Shown: piece after piece, positions 1 to 8,248 of the stretch | Position numbering within the stretch: position 1 is the first letter of the stretch | Layout: each line of letters opens with the position of its first letter | NCBI RefSeq assembly: GCF_004770995.1 | Contig: NZ_RQHW01000016.1 | Coordinates: forward strand, 62,001 to 126,000 | DNA: 64,000 bases | Origin: Leptospira idonii | GTDB lineage: Bacteria > Spirochaetota > Leptospiria > Leptospirales > Leptospiraceae | Direction of reading: 5' to 3' | Program-made: the position numbers and the translations under genes | The notes under the pieces: model-generated | Database searches by the model: none | Told to the model about the DNA's origin: nothing | The model's input: the letters and a program-made list of their open reading frames with translations, nothing else

Positions 1-387
1 AGAATTTTCTTTTTTTAGGAACACGGGAAGGATTCTATGAATCAAAAGAGCAGGAAACAAAAAATTGATTTCCAGTTCTTTCCTCATTCTGTCGGATAGA
101 TCGCCCTCTTCTTCGAAAGAATCATTGTATTGAATTCCTGAATTGTTGATGAGTACATTGATCTCATTGATTTCGATTTCTTTTGCGAGAGATTCCAAGG
201 ATGTTTCCTTAGAATCGTAAACAAAATAACGAACATTAGGAATCACCTTCTGCGCAGATTCGATCGATGTTCGGTTCGTACCTGTCCCATAGACAGTAAA
301 GCCTTCCGAATGGAATTTACGAAGAAGAGCAAGACCAATCCCTCTAGTGCTTCCGGTAATTAGAATTTTATCTTTTTTCAGATTCAT
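1..387 (-). CDS. short-chain dehydrogenase/reductase (SDR), C-terminus outside window
   Basis: The reverse strand from 387 reads open to the window edge (129 codons). The N-terminus carries the Rossmann motif ITGSTRGIG, the classical TGxxxGIG NAD(P)-binding loop, and further on INNSGIQY, a variant of the SDR NNAG motif. These place it in the classical SDR family; substrate cannot be inferred and the catalytic YxxxK lies beyond the edge. It starts 35 bases after the stop of the Crp-family regulator on the same strand, so SpoIIE phosphatase, regulator and SDR probably form one transcript. The family assignment is firm and the function is open. Confidence 0.85.
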   Translation of the reverse strand, partial: MNLKKDKILITGSTRGIGLALLRKFHSEGFTVYGTGTNRTSIESAQKVIPNVRYFVYDSKETSLESLAKEIEINEINVLINNSGIQYNDSFEEEGDLSDRMRKELEINFLFPALLIHRILPVFLKKENS

Positions 388-422
388 ATCAATGAATCTA
401 GCGGACTTTCTAAAAAAAGTAA

Positions 423-992
423 TTAACCTAGGTTAAATAATTTGGATTTGATTCTGCTAAAAGCTACGTTTGTGATTCCTAAATAGGATGCGATTTCATA
501 ATCTTTCAGTCTATGGATCAGGCTTTTACGGGTTTGAACGAATTCTAAGTATCTTTGTTCTGCAGATAGAAGTATAAAGTCGGATTCTCTTTTTTCCTTT
601 TTAAGATACAGATTGTCCGAAATCGACTTCAAGAGAGAAACGAAAGGAAGTTGGTTTCCGAACCTCGCTTCCAAAACTAAAAAATCCGCTTCCCAAACGA
701 AGGAGTCTTCCAAACTCACAATTCGAAAGACGGGAGGAGTTTGCCTGAGCAAAGAAGAGTATGCTCCTATGACGTCCCCTTCCCCGCAAAAATCTTTTAT
801 GTATTCCTTTTCCGAGTTTTCATAAACAAGTTTGAAAAGCCCCGATTCGACGAAACCGATCTTATTAAAACTATCTTCTTTTTCGATGAAACTTTTCCCT
901 TTCGAATAACCTTTCTTAAAGAAGAAAGAGCGAAGGTTTTCCATTTCTTTCTGAGAAAAGGAAAACCGTTTCAAAAAGGGAGTTAAGAACAT
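423..992 (-). CDS. Crp/Fnr-family transcriptional regulator
   Basis: This is a 189-aa protein when started at the ATG at 992, two bases after the stop of the SpoIIE gene. A longer in-frame start at 1103 would lie inside that gene and is unlikely. An N-terminal cyclic-nucleotide-binding-like beta-roll (about residues 15-115, with GFVESGLFKLVYEN and GDVIGAYSSLL) is followed by a dimerisation helix and a C-terminal winged-helix segment around DYEIASYLGITNVAFSRIKS. Such proteins bind DNA as dimers in response to cAMP, redox or another ligand; no cysteine cluster for Fe-S is present, and the canonical cAMP-pocket Arg/Ser signature is not evident. It probably regulates its own operon. Confidence 0.85.
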   Translation of the reverse strand: MFLTPFLKRFSFSQKEMENLRSFFFKKGYSKGKSFIEKEDSFNKIGFVESGLFKLVYENSEKEYIKDFCGEGDVIGAYSSLLRQTPPVFRIVSLEDSFVWEADFLVLEARFGNQLPFVSLLKSISDNLYLKKEKRESDFILLSAEQRYLEFVQTRKSLIHRLKDYEIASYLGITNVAFSRIKSKLFNLG

Positions 993-994
993 TT

Positions 995-3472
995 TTATGC
1001 AGGCTGATTCAGTTTTTCCAAGATTCTTTCCAACTGGCCGATTCGTTTGTGATCCGGTGCGATCCTTTTTGCTTCCGCAAGCAGATCCGCAGAACGTTTC
1101 CAATTCTTCAATTTGATATGAATGAAGGAAAGATTGAGAAGGGTTTTCAAATTTTCAGGCTCTCTCAAACGAACTCTTTCTGCGATGTCTGCGGAATCTT
1201 TCCAATCTCCCATATGATATTTATTCAAGGAAGCAAGAAAGAGAACTCTTGTCTCTTCCGGGAAAAACTGAATGATCTCTTCGCAAACCAGAAACGATTC
1301 CTTAAACAACTTTTTCTTATGAAGAGTGATCGCATCCTTCCACATAGGTTTCAAATCCATAGAATGAGTTTGTTCCGGAGAATATTCGATTCTAAGAAGA
1401 GATAAATCGTCAGTCAAATCACCGAAGCCTTGTATGTGTTCTGCGATCTTCGCGAGATTGCCCTCTCCTTTTTCCACAAACCGAAGGAATTTGGTTTCAT
1501 CCTCATTGATGATCCTTTTGTTTTCTCCTTCCGTTGTTTCAGTCGTTCCGATCAAAACATCGTCTCTTCCGTCGGAACCGGAAATCAAAATATCTCCCGA
1601 TTTCATAGAGAAGATACGCACGCTTAAATTCCCTTCCGTAATGCGAATCCCCAATTTACGAAGCTGCATCTCTTTGTCCAAAAAGTCAGCGATACCATCC
1701 CGATACAATACCAAGCTGGGATGTTCCGCATTGATGTAATAAACGGTTCCCGTTTTATCGTCAACTAACCCTAACACAACGGAAACGAGCATGCTTCCGT
1801 CGAAAGTTTCGAATACCTTTTGTAATTCCAAAAATGCGTTTTTCAGCCAACGCTCCGGATAGAGATCGGAAGCTTCTTTTGTCATCTTTGTTCTTTCGAT
1901 AATGGCGGCAAAAACGGATCCCAAAACAAGAACCCCTCCCGCACCTTGGATGGATTTCCCCATAGCATCCGCATTGACGAAAACTGTATAACTTTTCTCC
2001 TTCAGAAGAAGGGTATGAGTGACACACAAGTCTCCGCCGATCTCGGAATCCCATTGTTTGAACTGGAATTTCTTTTTCTGGCGGATCCAAAATTCTATCT
2101 TAACATCTTTGTTGATGGAAAGATTGGAACCTAACGGGCGCAAAAGAAGGGATGTCAAAAAATAATCTCCATCCTGCTGTGCTTTAAGTTCTTTGATATT
2201 TTCCAAACTGATGGAAAGTTCTTTCGTTCTTTCCACTACCTTGTTTTCCAAAGTCGCATTTAGAATTTCAGTTTGGCGGTGGATTTCACTGAATTTGTCC
2301 GCCAAAATGGTAGCAATCCCCAACATATAAATACAGAAAGTGTATTTGGAAAGGGCAAAACCCGAATTAAATATCAAAGAATCCAAAATGTCGAAAATAG
2401 CGGATACGATCAGAACGATGGTACCGAACATTAGATTTTTAGAATATTTTATCTTCTCTCTGACCGCTCGAAACAAAGAATGAACGATGATCGGAAATCC
2501 TATAAGAAAAGCGGCGCCCTGCCATACACGAAGCACCATCTCACAAAGATACAACGGTGAAAATAAAGTGACTGCGGAAATGGCCAAATGGAAGTAAAAA
2601 AGATATTTCTGAACGCGATTGATGGAATTGAAATAAAAGAAAGAAAAGAACTGAAAGAAAAAGGAGAAGAACAGATATAAAACGATGAGTTCTACTTTTT
2701 GTGTGATGACACTGTCCAATCCCAGTTCGAAGATCTCGTTGGATCTTGTGAAAAAATAAATTCCGGAACCGATCGCAAAGCCTCCGAAATACAAGTTGTA
2801 AATTTCTTTTTTTCTTTTGCTGAATAGGAAAAGATGATACAACCCGATGACAACATATACCAAAATCAAACCGAGAGAAGTTCTGTCTCCGGAAGCATAC
2901 TTCAGATCATCGTAGTATCCTATCGTGTAACCTCTTGAAAAATACAAACCGGTGTGATCGAATCTAGGATCTCCGCTGATTTTAAGAACGATACGATTTG
3001 AGTCCGGTTTTAGAATATGTTTCGGGATATGATAGACTTGTCCCCTAACAGTTCTATGATGAACTACGCTTTCCCCTTCGATTTTTCCTTCCGAAGCGAT
3101 TTCTTTCCCGTTGATGAAAATGGTGAAAACTTCTCCGATCTCTCCGAAACGAATTCCTATCTCTTTTTCTTTCGCTAAAAACTCTGTGGATAAATCGAAG
3201 TCGGCGATTAAAGTGAATGTGGCGAAGGAAGAGTCGATTTTATAAAATTGATTGAGCCAAATGGGAAATGATTTCGCCTCTTTCCAATCTTCCGAAGGAA
3301 GATAAGTGGGAGAAAGATATTCTGACTTGTAGTCATTATTTAATTTCCAAATTTTTGGCTGGCAGACCGATCCGGAACAGTTTTGCGAAAGATCAAAACT
3401 TTCTTCTGCGGAAAGAGTAAAAGTAAAAACAAAAAAAAGCAGGGAAAGGAAAAGAGAACGAAATTTCAACAT
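995..3472 (-). CDS. 7TM-DISM receptor with SpoIIE (PP2C) phosphatase and TPR tail
   Basis: This 825-aa membrane signalling protein has a signal peptide (about 1-22), an extracellular jelly-roll-like DISMED2-type domain (about 25-185), seven hydrophobic segments (about 195-400), a short coiled coil, and a SpoIIE-type PP2C Ser/Thr phosphatase domain (about 440-680). Metal-site motifs are visible: NADAMGKSIQGAGG, NAEHPSLVLY and GDILISGSDGRDD. A C-terminal stretch from about 705 has two or three TPR-like repeats. The family senses carbohydrates or other ligands outside and dephosphorylates anti-sigma-antagonist-type targets inside. It is the first gene of a probable operon with a Crp-type regulator and an SDR enzyme. 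Confidence 0.9.
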   Translation of the reverse strand: MLKFRSLFLSLLFFVFTFTLSAEESFDLSQNCSGSVCQPKIWKLNNDYKSEYLSPTYLPSEDWKEAKSFPIWLNQFYKIDSSFATFTLIADFDLSTEFLAKEKEIGIRFGEIGEVFTIFINGKEIASEGKIEGESVVHHRTVRGQVYHIPKHILKPDSNRIVLKISGDPRFDHTGLYFSRGYTIGYYDDLKYASGDRTSLGLILVYVVIGLYHLFLFSKRKKEIYNLYFGGFAIGSGIYFFTRSNEIFELGLDSVITQKVELIVLYLFFSFFFQFFSFFYFNSINRVQKYLFYFHLAISAVTLFSPLYLCEMVLRVWQGAAFLIGFPIIVHSLFRAVREKIKYSKNLMFGTIVLIVSAIFDILDSLIFNSGFALSKYTFCIYMLGIATILADKFSEIHRQTEILNATLENKVVERTKELSISLENIKELKAQQDGDYFLTSLLLRPLGSNLSINKDVKIEFWIRQKKKFQFKQWDSEIGGDLCVTHTLLLKEKSYTVFVNADAMGKSIQGAGGVLVLGSVFAAIIERTKMTKEASDLYPERWLKNAFLELQKVFETFDGSMLVSVVLGLVDDKTGTVYYINAEHPSLVLYRDGIADFLDKEMQLRKLGIRITEGNLSVRIFSMKSGDILISGSDGRDDVLIGTTETTEGENKRIINEDETKFLRFVEKGEGNLAKIAEHIQGFGDLTDDLSLLRIEYSPEQTHSMDLKPMWKDAITLHKKKLFKESFLVCEEIIQFFPEETRVLFLASLNKYHMGDWKDSADIAERVRLREPENLKTLLNLSFIHIKLKNWKRSADLLAEAKRIAPDHKRIGQLERILEKLNQPA

Positions 3473-3520
3473 TTGATTTGTATCTTCGTAAAGAAATTGT
3501 CACGAAAGGTCAAATCAAAT
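3471..3520 (-). promoter_or_regulatory. inverted repeat flanking putative promoter of the SpoIIE gene
   Basis: ATTTGATTTG at 3471-3480 is perfectly complementary to CAAATCAAAT at 3511-3520. Between and overlapping the arms, the minus strand reads TTGACC, a 17-base spacer, then TACGAA, a plausible -35/-10 pair ending about 15 bases before the start codon. The geometry suggests a regulator-bound promoter; which protein binds is unknown, though the neighbouring Crp-like gene is an obvious candidate. Confidence 0.4.
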
Positions 3521-3576
3521 TAGTGAATGTATCGATCTTTCGATCAGACCGATCCACTCACCTAACAAAATTTAAA

Positions 3577-4026
3577 TTATCTTAGAATTTGACTGAGAAA
3601 CAAATCCAAAGAGAAAGCACCACCGCCGGTAAATCCTAGCGCAATGCCTAGTCCGATCGCAAGAATATGAAATTCATATCCTTCCCCTTTTTGTGCACCG
3701 GACCAATTGATGAAAAAGCCGTTCTGTCTGTGAGCGAGGAAAGCCGCACCGAACATGATGATCGCTATGGAAATGGCGGAAAAACGGGTGAGGAACCCTA
3801 AGATCAAAGCAGCGGATCCGAAAGATTCACCTATGATCACAAGAAAAGCGACGATTCCGGGAAGCCCCACTTGACCTGTCAAAAAACCGAAAGTTCCTTT
3901 AAAACCGTAACCGCCGAACCAGCCCAAAAGTTTTTGGGCCCCATGAGGGAAAATTACGATTCCTAAAGTCAATCGCAGAAGGAAAGGCACCCAGTCGTTG
4001 GAAGTAGAGAGTAGTTGTTCTAACAT
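3577..4026 (-). CDS. DoxX family membrane protein
   Basis: This is a 149-aa protein with four hydrophobic segments. Family hallmarks are the N-terminal LRLTLGIVIFPHGAQKLLGW, the central GESFGSAALILGFLTRFSA, and a C-terminal glycine-rich GIALGFTGGGAFSLD. DoxX/SURF4-like proteins are small inner-membrane proteins, in some bacteria linked to thiosulfate:quinone oxidoreductase or to redox and thiol stress complexes; the exact role here cannot be read from sequence. It is monocistronic. Two palindromes lie 11-51 bases upstream of the start, so it is probably controlled by a dimeric repressor. Confidence 0.9.
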   Translation of the reverse strand: MLEQLLSTSNDWVPFLLRLTLGIVIFPHGAQKLLGWFGGYGFKGTFGFLTGQVGLPGIVAFLVIIGESFGSAALILGFLTRFSAISIAIIMFGAAFLAHRQNGFFINWSGAQKGEGYEFHILAIGLGIALGFTGGGAFSLDLFLSQILR

Positions 4027-4036
4027 AAATGATCCT

Positions 4037-4053
4037 TATCTAATACTTAGATA
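4037..4053 (-). promoter_or_regulatory. perfect palindrome upstream of doxX (operator candidate)
   Basis: TATCTAA-TAC-TTAGATA is a perfect 7+3+7 inverted repeat beginning 11 bases upstream of the doxX start codon. This size and position fit the site of a MarR/HxlR/PadR-type dimeric repressor. The regulator is not encoded in the visible neighbourhood. Confidence 0.5.
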
Positions 4054-4057
4054 ATCA

Positions 4058-4077
4058 ATAGTTCAATATTAAACTAT
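4058..4077 (-). promoter_or_regulatory. second near-perfect palindrome upstream of doxX
   Basis: ATAGTT-C-AATATT-A-AACTAT is a 20-base palindrome with one mismatched pair, four bases beyond the first palindrome. A further AACTAT half-site follows at about 4087-4092. Its sequence differs from the 4037-4053 site, so it may be a separate operator or part of the core promoter. Confidence 0.45.
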
Positions 4078-4551
4078 ATACAGTCAAACTATTTTTGTTT
4101 CCATGCCCGAGAAATCAAATCCATTCCATCTCTATCTATATGCGACTGTAGGTCCTAGGTGGATCCAACTTAAGTTTCAGCCAGCAAGAAACCATCCAAA
4201 ATAACATCAATTCATTTGTTATAACAGATATTTCTTTTCCTGGATTTTCCTACTCACTCCCTTCCTTGGGCAAATGCCCTGATTCACTCAAACTACCGCA
4301 GATCTGCTTAGAATTATTTTTGCTTTCGGTTCGAGAGAAACATGGGCATTTTCTGTTCTTAGTTTTTTTATCTGATCCATCTTTTCGGAATCAAACCGGT
4401 TCTGATTCTGCAAAATGTGATGGTTTCCCTTTGGGTATTCGTTTACTGTGCCGTTCGAATTGTAGACGTTTCCAAAATCGATTTCTCTCAGGAAACGATC
4501 CCTTCTCCACCATAGGATGGTTATCTGGAGACTTATAAGGAAACAAATCAC
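4078..4551. other. gene-poor stretch between doxX and the SDR remnant
   Basis: No convincing gene is seen in these roughly 470 bases. Open frames of 90 and 93 codons exist on both strands (around 4266-4569), but they have no ribosome-binding site and no recognisable domain. Together with the deletion scar that follows, the stretch looks like decayed coding DNA. Confidence 0.4.
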
Positions 4552-4632
4552 ATGACTAACGAATTTCAAAACAAAGTAGTTTTCATCACAGGCGCGGAAT
4601 TTATTTTAGATGCAGGGCTATTGGCTAGATAA
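4552..4632 (+). pseudogene. internally deleted short-chain dehydrogenase remnant (26 codons)
   Basis: An ATG with a good upstream ATAAGG (4535-4540) opens a frame reading MTNEFQNKVVFITGA, a textbook SDR N-terminus up to the start of the TGxxxGxG loop. It then jumps directly to EFILDAGLLAR and a stop, which resembles the typical SDR C-terminus (V/LDGGLLA). The central roughly 200 residues are missing, as if removed by an in-frame deletion. It lies three bases before the M20 peptidase start, so it may now serve only as a translated leader. Identity rests on motif similarity at both ends. Confidence 0.6.
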
Positions 4633-4635
4633 ACT

Positions 4636-6117
4636 ATGAAACCAAACAAATCCTTTTTTTTCCGGACTCAAAAATCAATCGTTTTACACTTATTTGGTGT
4701 TTGTTTTTTATTAGGAACAAATTCCTGCACTTTTTCTCCCATTCAGAAAATAAACCTAAAGCCATTGAAGGTAAATGTAGATTGGGAAAAAAGAAACAAA
4801 GAAGCGGTCAAAATATTACAAGATATTCTGAAGATACAGTCTGACCGTAAAAACGAGATATTGGTTGCGAAATATTTTCAATCCGTTTTAGCCAAAGAAG
4901 GAATCCCTTCCCGCATCTATTCTCCTCCAGGAAAACCGGATCATGCAAACTTAGTCGCAGTACTGGAAACGACAAACAAAACCCAGGAGAAGGGACTCAT
5001 TTTAGCAAACCATATCGATGTGGTGGAAGCGGATCCGAAAGAATGGGATGTACCTCCTTATTCAGGAATCATCAAGGACGGTAGAATCTGGGGAAGAGGC
5101 GCGATCGATATGAAGGGAATGGCGGTGATGCAGCTTATGGCCTTCCTGGAATTAAAACGTTCCAAAATCCCTTTGGAGAGAAAAGTCATGTTTCTTGCGT
5201 TAGCCGATGAAGAATCCGGTTCCAAATACGGAGCGGCTTATATGATTTCCGAATACAAAAACCTATTCGACGGTTACGGTTGGATGATCGGAGAAGGAGG
5301 AATCGCTGTCAAAGGGGCGATTACAGGAAACTCCACCGTCTTTAACATTCAATATGCGGAAAAAGGAAATATTTGGCTGAAACTGATCGCAAAAGGCCAA
5401 AGCGGCCACGGAAGCACTCCTCCTAACGAATACGCATCCTTGAATCTTTTGAACTTCTACAAAGAAGTATTGAGTATTGATACGAGCATAAAAATCACGG
5501 ACGAAACCAAGGGCTTTTTCTACCAACTGGGGAGTGTCAGCAACTTTCCGAATTCCTTCTTCTTGAAAAACGCATCGAATCCCATATTCAAACCATTACT
5601 TTCCGGACCGATTCGAAAAAATCGACACCTAACAGCAATGACAACCAATACGAAATCCATCACCGGTTTGCATACCAACGAAGAAACGACCGGCTATAAT
5701 GTCCTAAACGGAGAAGTGGTCGGAAAATTGGACATCAGAGTGTTGCCCGGAACAGATACAAAAGAATATATAGAAGACATCCGAAAAATCGCAAAAAAAT
5801 ATTCCATCGAAGTGGTCATTTTCGATGAAATCAGCCCGGATTCCTCCCCCATCGATTCCGTATTATTTCAGACTCTTGCCAATGTTTCCGTTTCCAAAGT
5901 GGAGAACAGCGTGGCGGCGCCGTTTTTATCTCCCGGCAAAACGGACAACTCTCGTTTCCGCAGAATCGGAATCGACGCTTACGGTTTGATCCCTGCCGTA
6001 TTGGAGCCTACCGATTTGGATTCCATGCACGGAAAAAACGAAAATATAAAAATCGAAAATTTGAAACTAGGGAGCACCATATTGTTCGAAACCATCTTAC
6101 AATTAAATGGACTTTGA
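4636..6117 (+). CDS. M20-family zinc carboxypeptidase/aminoacylase, lipoprotein
   Basis: This is a 493-aa protein with a lipoprotein signal ending in LLGTNSC (Cys at about residue 31), so it is probably anchored in the envelope. The M20 metallopeptidase fold follows: ILANHIDVVEADP (first Zn His, catalytic Asp), GRGAIDMKG (bridging Asp), LADEESGS (catalytic Glu and Zn Glu), the dimerisation-domain motif GQSGHGSTP, and the C-terminal Zn His in DSMHGKNENI. All ligands are present, so it should be active, cleaving or deacylating a peptide-like substrate (carboxypeptidase S/ArgE/DapE superfamily). A hairpin terminator follows the stop. Confidence 0.92.
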   Translation: MKPNKSFFFRTQKSIVLHLFGVCFLLGTNSCTFSPIQKINLKPLKVNVDWEKRNKEAVKILQDILKIQSDRKNEILVAKYFQSVLAKEGIPSRIYSPPGKPDHANLVAVLETTNKTQEKGLILANHIDVVEADPKEWDVPPYSGIIKDGRIWGRGAIDMKGMAVMQLMAFLELKRSKIPLERKVMFLALADEESGSKYGAAYMISEYKNLFDGYGWMIGEGGIAVKGAITGNSTVFNIQYAEKGNIWLKLIAKGQSGHGSTPPNEYASLNLLNFYKEVLSIDTSIKITDETKGFFYQLGSVSNFPNSFFLKNASNPIFKPLLSGPIRKNRHLTAMTTNTKSITGLHTNEETTGYNVLNGEVVGKLDIRVLPGTDTKEYIEDIRKIAKKYSIEVVIFDEISPDSSPIDSVLFQTLANVSVSKVENSVAAPFLSPGKTDNSRFRRIGIDAYGLIPAVLEPTDLDSMHGKNENIKIENLKLGSTILFETILQLNGL

Positions 6118-6124
6118 GTTTTTC

Positions 6125-6161
6125 TTTCCTTTTTTGCCCGAGGGACGGGCAGAAAAGGAAA
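6125..6161 (+). terminator. hairpin after the M20 peptidase gene
   Basis: A 16-base arm at 6125-6140 pairs with 6146-6161 with a single G-T wobble around the loop AGGGA, eight bases after the stop codon. The stem itself contains the T/A runs and no separate T tract follows, so termination efficiency is uncertain. Confidence 0.6.
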
Positions 6162-6247
6162 AGCAGTTCCGAATAAAGTCCCCAAACCCTTTCCCATTCT
6201 TCACAAATTCTCCTTTCCTATCTTCCCCCCATTTTTAGCCTAAACCT

Positions 6248-7180
6248 ATGCTAGATTATATTCCATTCATCCGTATCCCTGTGATTCTTGAGAACGGTCT
6301 TTCTACTTTCAGCTTACTGATGATGCTTGCCTTCTTGGTAGGTTCCTTTCTTTTGCCCAAGGAATTCGAAAGAAGAAAGTTGGATCCATCCCATTCGGAT
6401 TGGCTCATTTTTTTAGGTATTTTAGGCACCTTGATCGGTGCTAAGATTTTCTTTATTTTCGAGATTTGGGACCAAATCTTTGTTAGCATTCCCGGCTATG
6501 ACGGAAAATATCTCTATCCACTCACCCATTGGGACGGTTTCCCCGGCCAAAGAGGTCTTTGGAGTTCTCTTTTCAGCGGAGGCGGCCTCGTTTTCTTCGG
6601 AGGTATGTTATTCGGCCTTCTTTTTATCACTCTTTATTTCAGATACTTCAAACTAGACACAGGAAGTTATTTGGATGCGATCGCCCCAGCAATGAGCATC
6701 GGTTATGCGATCGGAAGATTGGGATGTTTCGTCAGCGGGGACGGATGTTACGGTTTCGCTACAGACGCACATATTCCTTTATTCGTTTTCGAATTCCACG
6801 GCGCCCATCCTTCCGGAGTTCCCGTATGGAATACTCCCGTTATGGAGTCCCTAATGGCATTCGCATATTTCGCTTATTTTCAATATTGGGCACGTTATCA
6901 GAATTTCAAAAAATGGAGCTTATCCGCTCAGTTTTTTATGATCCACGGTACGGCAAGATTACTCATCGAGTTTTTAAGAGTGAACAAAGCGGTATTCCCT
7001 TTTGTCGATCCTCCTGAAATCGTTAACATTCCCGATGCGAACGGAAATCCCACCTTTCTTTCCGGATACTATTGGCACGGTTTTTCCCAATCCCAATATA
7101 TTTCACTCGCATTGATTTTAATCGGTGTTATAGTTTTTGTAAAAGGTAAACTTTGGCAAAAAGAGGTTCAATCTGCATGA
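6248..7180 (+). CDS. lgt: prolipoprotein diacylglyceryl transferase (Lgt) family protein
   Basis: This 310-aa multi-pass membrane protein has about seven hydrophobic segments. Lgt landmarks are [15 protein letters not shown], the signature [17 protein letters not shown], and the C-terminal [11 protein letters not shown]. Lgt moves diacylglycerol from phosphatidylglycerol to the lipobox cysteine of prelipoproteins in the inner membrane. The catalytic loop departs from the E. coli GRxGNFxNxE pattern (Asn replaced by Cys, Glu by Asp), as in many non-proteobacterial Lgt proteins, so it may be the main enzyme or a paralogue. Its stop overlaps the next start as ATGA, implying translational coupling to the crotonase gene. 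Confidence 0.85.
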   Translation: MLDYIPFIRIPVILENGLSTFSLLMMLAFLVGSFLLPKEFERRKLDPSHSDWLIFLGILGTLIGAKIFFIFEIWDQIFVSIPGYDGKYLYPLTHWDGFPGQRGLWSSLFSGGGLVFFGGMLFGLLFITLYFRYFKLDTGSYLDAIAPAMSIGYAIGRLGCFVSGDGCYGFATDAHIPLFVFEFHGAHPSGVPVWNTPVMESLMAFAYFAYFQYWARYQNFKKWSLSAQFFMIHGTARLLIEFLRVNKAVFPFVDPPEIVNIPDANGNPTFLSGYYWHGFSQSQYISLALILIGVIVFVKGKLWQKEVQSA

Positions 7181-8013
7181 AATCTTTTCCCTTTTTTGAA
7201 ATCGAACAAGATAAAAACGTAGCGATTCTTTATCTAAATAAGCCGGAGAAAAGAAATGCGATGGATTGGTCTTTTTGGAGAGACCTTCCCCTTGCAATAG
7301 ATTTCATCAACCAAGAACCTAGCATTCACGCTTATATCATTGCTGCCCGTGGAAAATCCTTTTCCACAGGTCTCGACTTGGATCATTTTTTCAACGAGTT
7401 CGGAAGTCTCATACAAGGAGAATTAGGCGACGGTAGAGAAAAACTCTATCACCTCATTCTCACCATGCAAAAAGGAATCAATGCGGTTTACAACTCTCCG
7501 AAACCTTCCGTAGCACTCATCCAAAAACACTGCATCGGAGGAGGACTAGATCTCATCTCCGCATGTGATGTTCGTTATTCGACAAAAGATGCAGTGTTTT
7601 CCCTTAGAGAAGCAAAAGTTGGAATCGTAGCGGATATGGGCTCCCTGCAAAGACTACCCTCCATCATCGGAGGAGGAAACACAAAAGAGCTGGCTCTTAC
7701 CGGCAAAGACATAGATGCAGACGAAGCACTTCGAATGGGACTTGTGACCAAAGTCACTGCGGATTACGAAACACTATTTCAAGAAGGTTTGAAAACGGCA
7801 CACGAGATCGCAGAAAATCCTACTCTTGTAGTAAGAGGCGTCAAACAAGTGCTCAATTATGGCGTAGGGAAATCGATCGATGACAGCTTGAACTATGTAG
7901 CGGTTTGGAATTCATCGATGCTCGATTCCAAAGATTTCCGCGCAGCCATCCAGGGATTCAGGGAGCGAAAACGCCCCTACTTCAATTTGGAAACCAGAAG
8001 AACGGAAAATTAA
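7177..8013 (+). CDS. enoyl-CoA hydratase/isomerase, dienoyl-CoA isomerase-like
   Basis: This is a 278-aa crotonase-fold protein. The ATG at 7177 overlaps the upstream stop by four bases; an earlier start at 7153 would lie inside lgt. The oxyanion-hole segments are [16 protein letters not shown] and [17 protein letters not shown]. The segment [18 protein letters not shown] keeps the Glu and the Asp that, in delta(3,5)-delta(2,4)-dienoyl-CoA isomerases, do the proton shuttling, so isomerisation of dienoyl-CoA during unsaturated fatty-acid beta-oxidation is the most likely reaction. Leptospires use fatty acids as their carbon source, which fits. The stop region overlaps a small opposing gene. 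Confidence 0.88.
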   Translation: MKSFPFFEIEQDKNVAILYLNKPEKRNAMDWSFWRDLPLAIDFINQEPSIHAYIIAARGKSFSTGLDLDHFFNEFGSLIQGELGDGREKLYHLILTMQKGINAVYNSPKPSVALIQKHCIGGGLDLISACDVRYSTKDAVFSLREAKVGIVADMGSLQRLPSIIGGGNTKELALTGKDIDADEALRMGLVTKVTADYETLFQEGLKTAHEIAENPTLVVRGVKQVLNYGVGKSIDDSLNYVAVWNSSMLDSKDFRAAIQGFRERKRPYFNLETRRTEN

Positions 8014-8168
8014 CAGTAGATGTCCAGTAGTCTTTGGGGAGATGTTTGTGCGGATACATTCTCCTCTACTGCTAATTTTACCAATTTCTCTTGCAATTCC
8101 GAATTCGCCCGGAAAATCTCCTTAGGCAAATTGACTACATTCTGGAGGTTAATTCCATTAGTGACCAT
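8010..8168 (-). CDS. small conserved-looking protein, 52 aa, unknown function
   Basis: An opposite-strand ORF fills the gap between the crotonase and the TPR gene. It has a strong ribosome-binding site, AAGGAG seven bases before the ATG at 8168. The peptide starts MVTNGINLQNVVNLPKEI, continues with a charged amphipathic helix (around FRANSELQEKLVKLAVEE) and ends LLDIYC. No membrane segment or signal peptide is present. It overlaps the crotonase stop by four bases (convergent) and is divergent from the TPR gene. The well-placed Shine-Dalgarno and protein-like composition argue that it is real; no family is recognised. Confidence 0.65.
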   Translation of the reverse strand: MVTNGINLQNVVNLPKEIFRANSELQEKLVKLAVEENVSAQTSPQRLLDIYC

Positions 8169-8248
8169 GCTAACTCTCCTTTGGGTTCTATACTCCCCAT
8201 TCTATATCTCGACAGTATTCGAAAAACCTTGAGAGTTTTCTAAAAAAT

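Noticed and set aside
995..1103. Extended N-terminus of the Crp-family regulator from 1103
   Set aside because: It would be wholly inside the SpoIIE gene; the ATG at 992 begins exactly where homology to the family starts.
4266..4569. Opposing 90- and 93-codon frames between doxX and the M20 gene
   Set aside because: No ribosome-binding site, no domain, mutually exclusive strands; the minus frame begins inside the SDR remnant. More likely decayed DNA.
8020..8232. Plus-strand 70-codon frame in the crotonase/TPR gap
   Set aside because: It is antisense to the better supported 52-aa minus-strand gene and lacks a ribosome-binding site.
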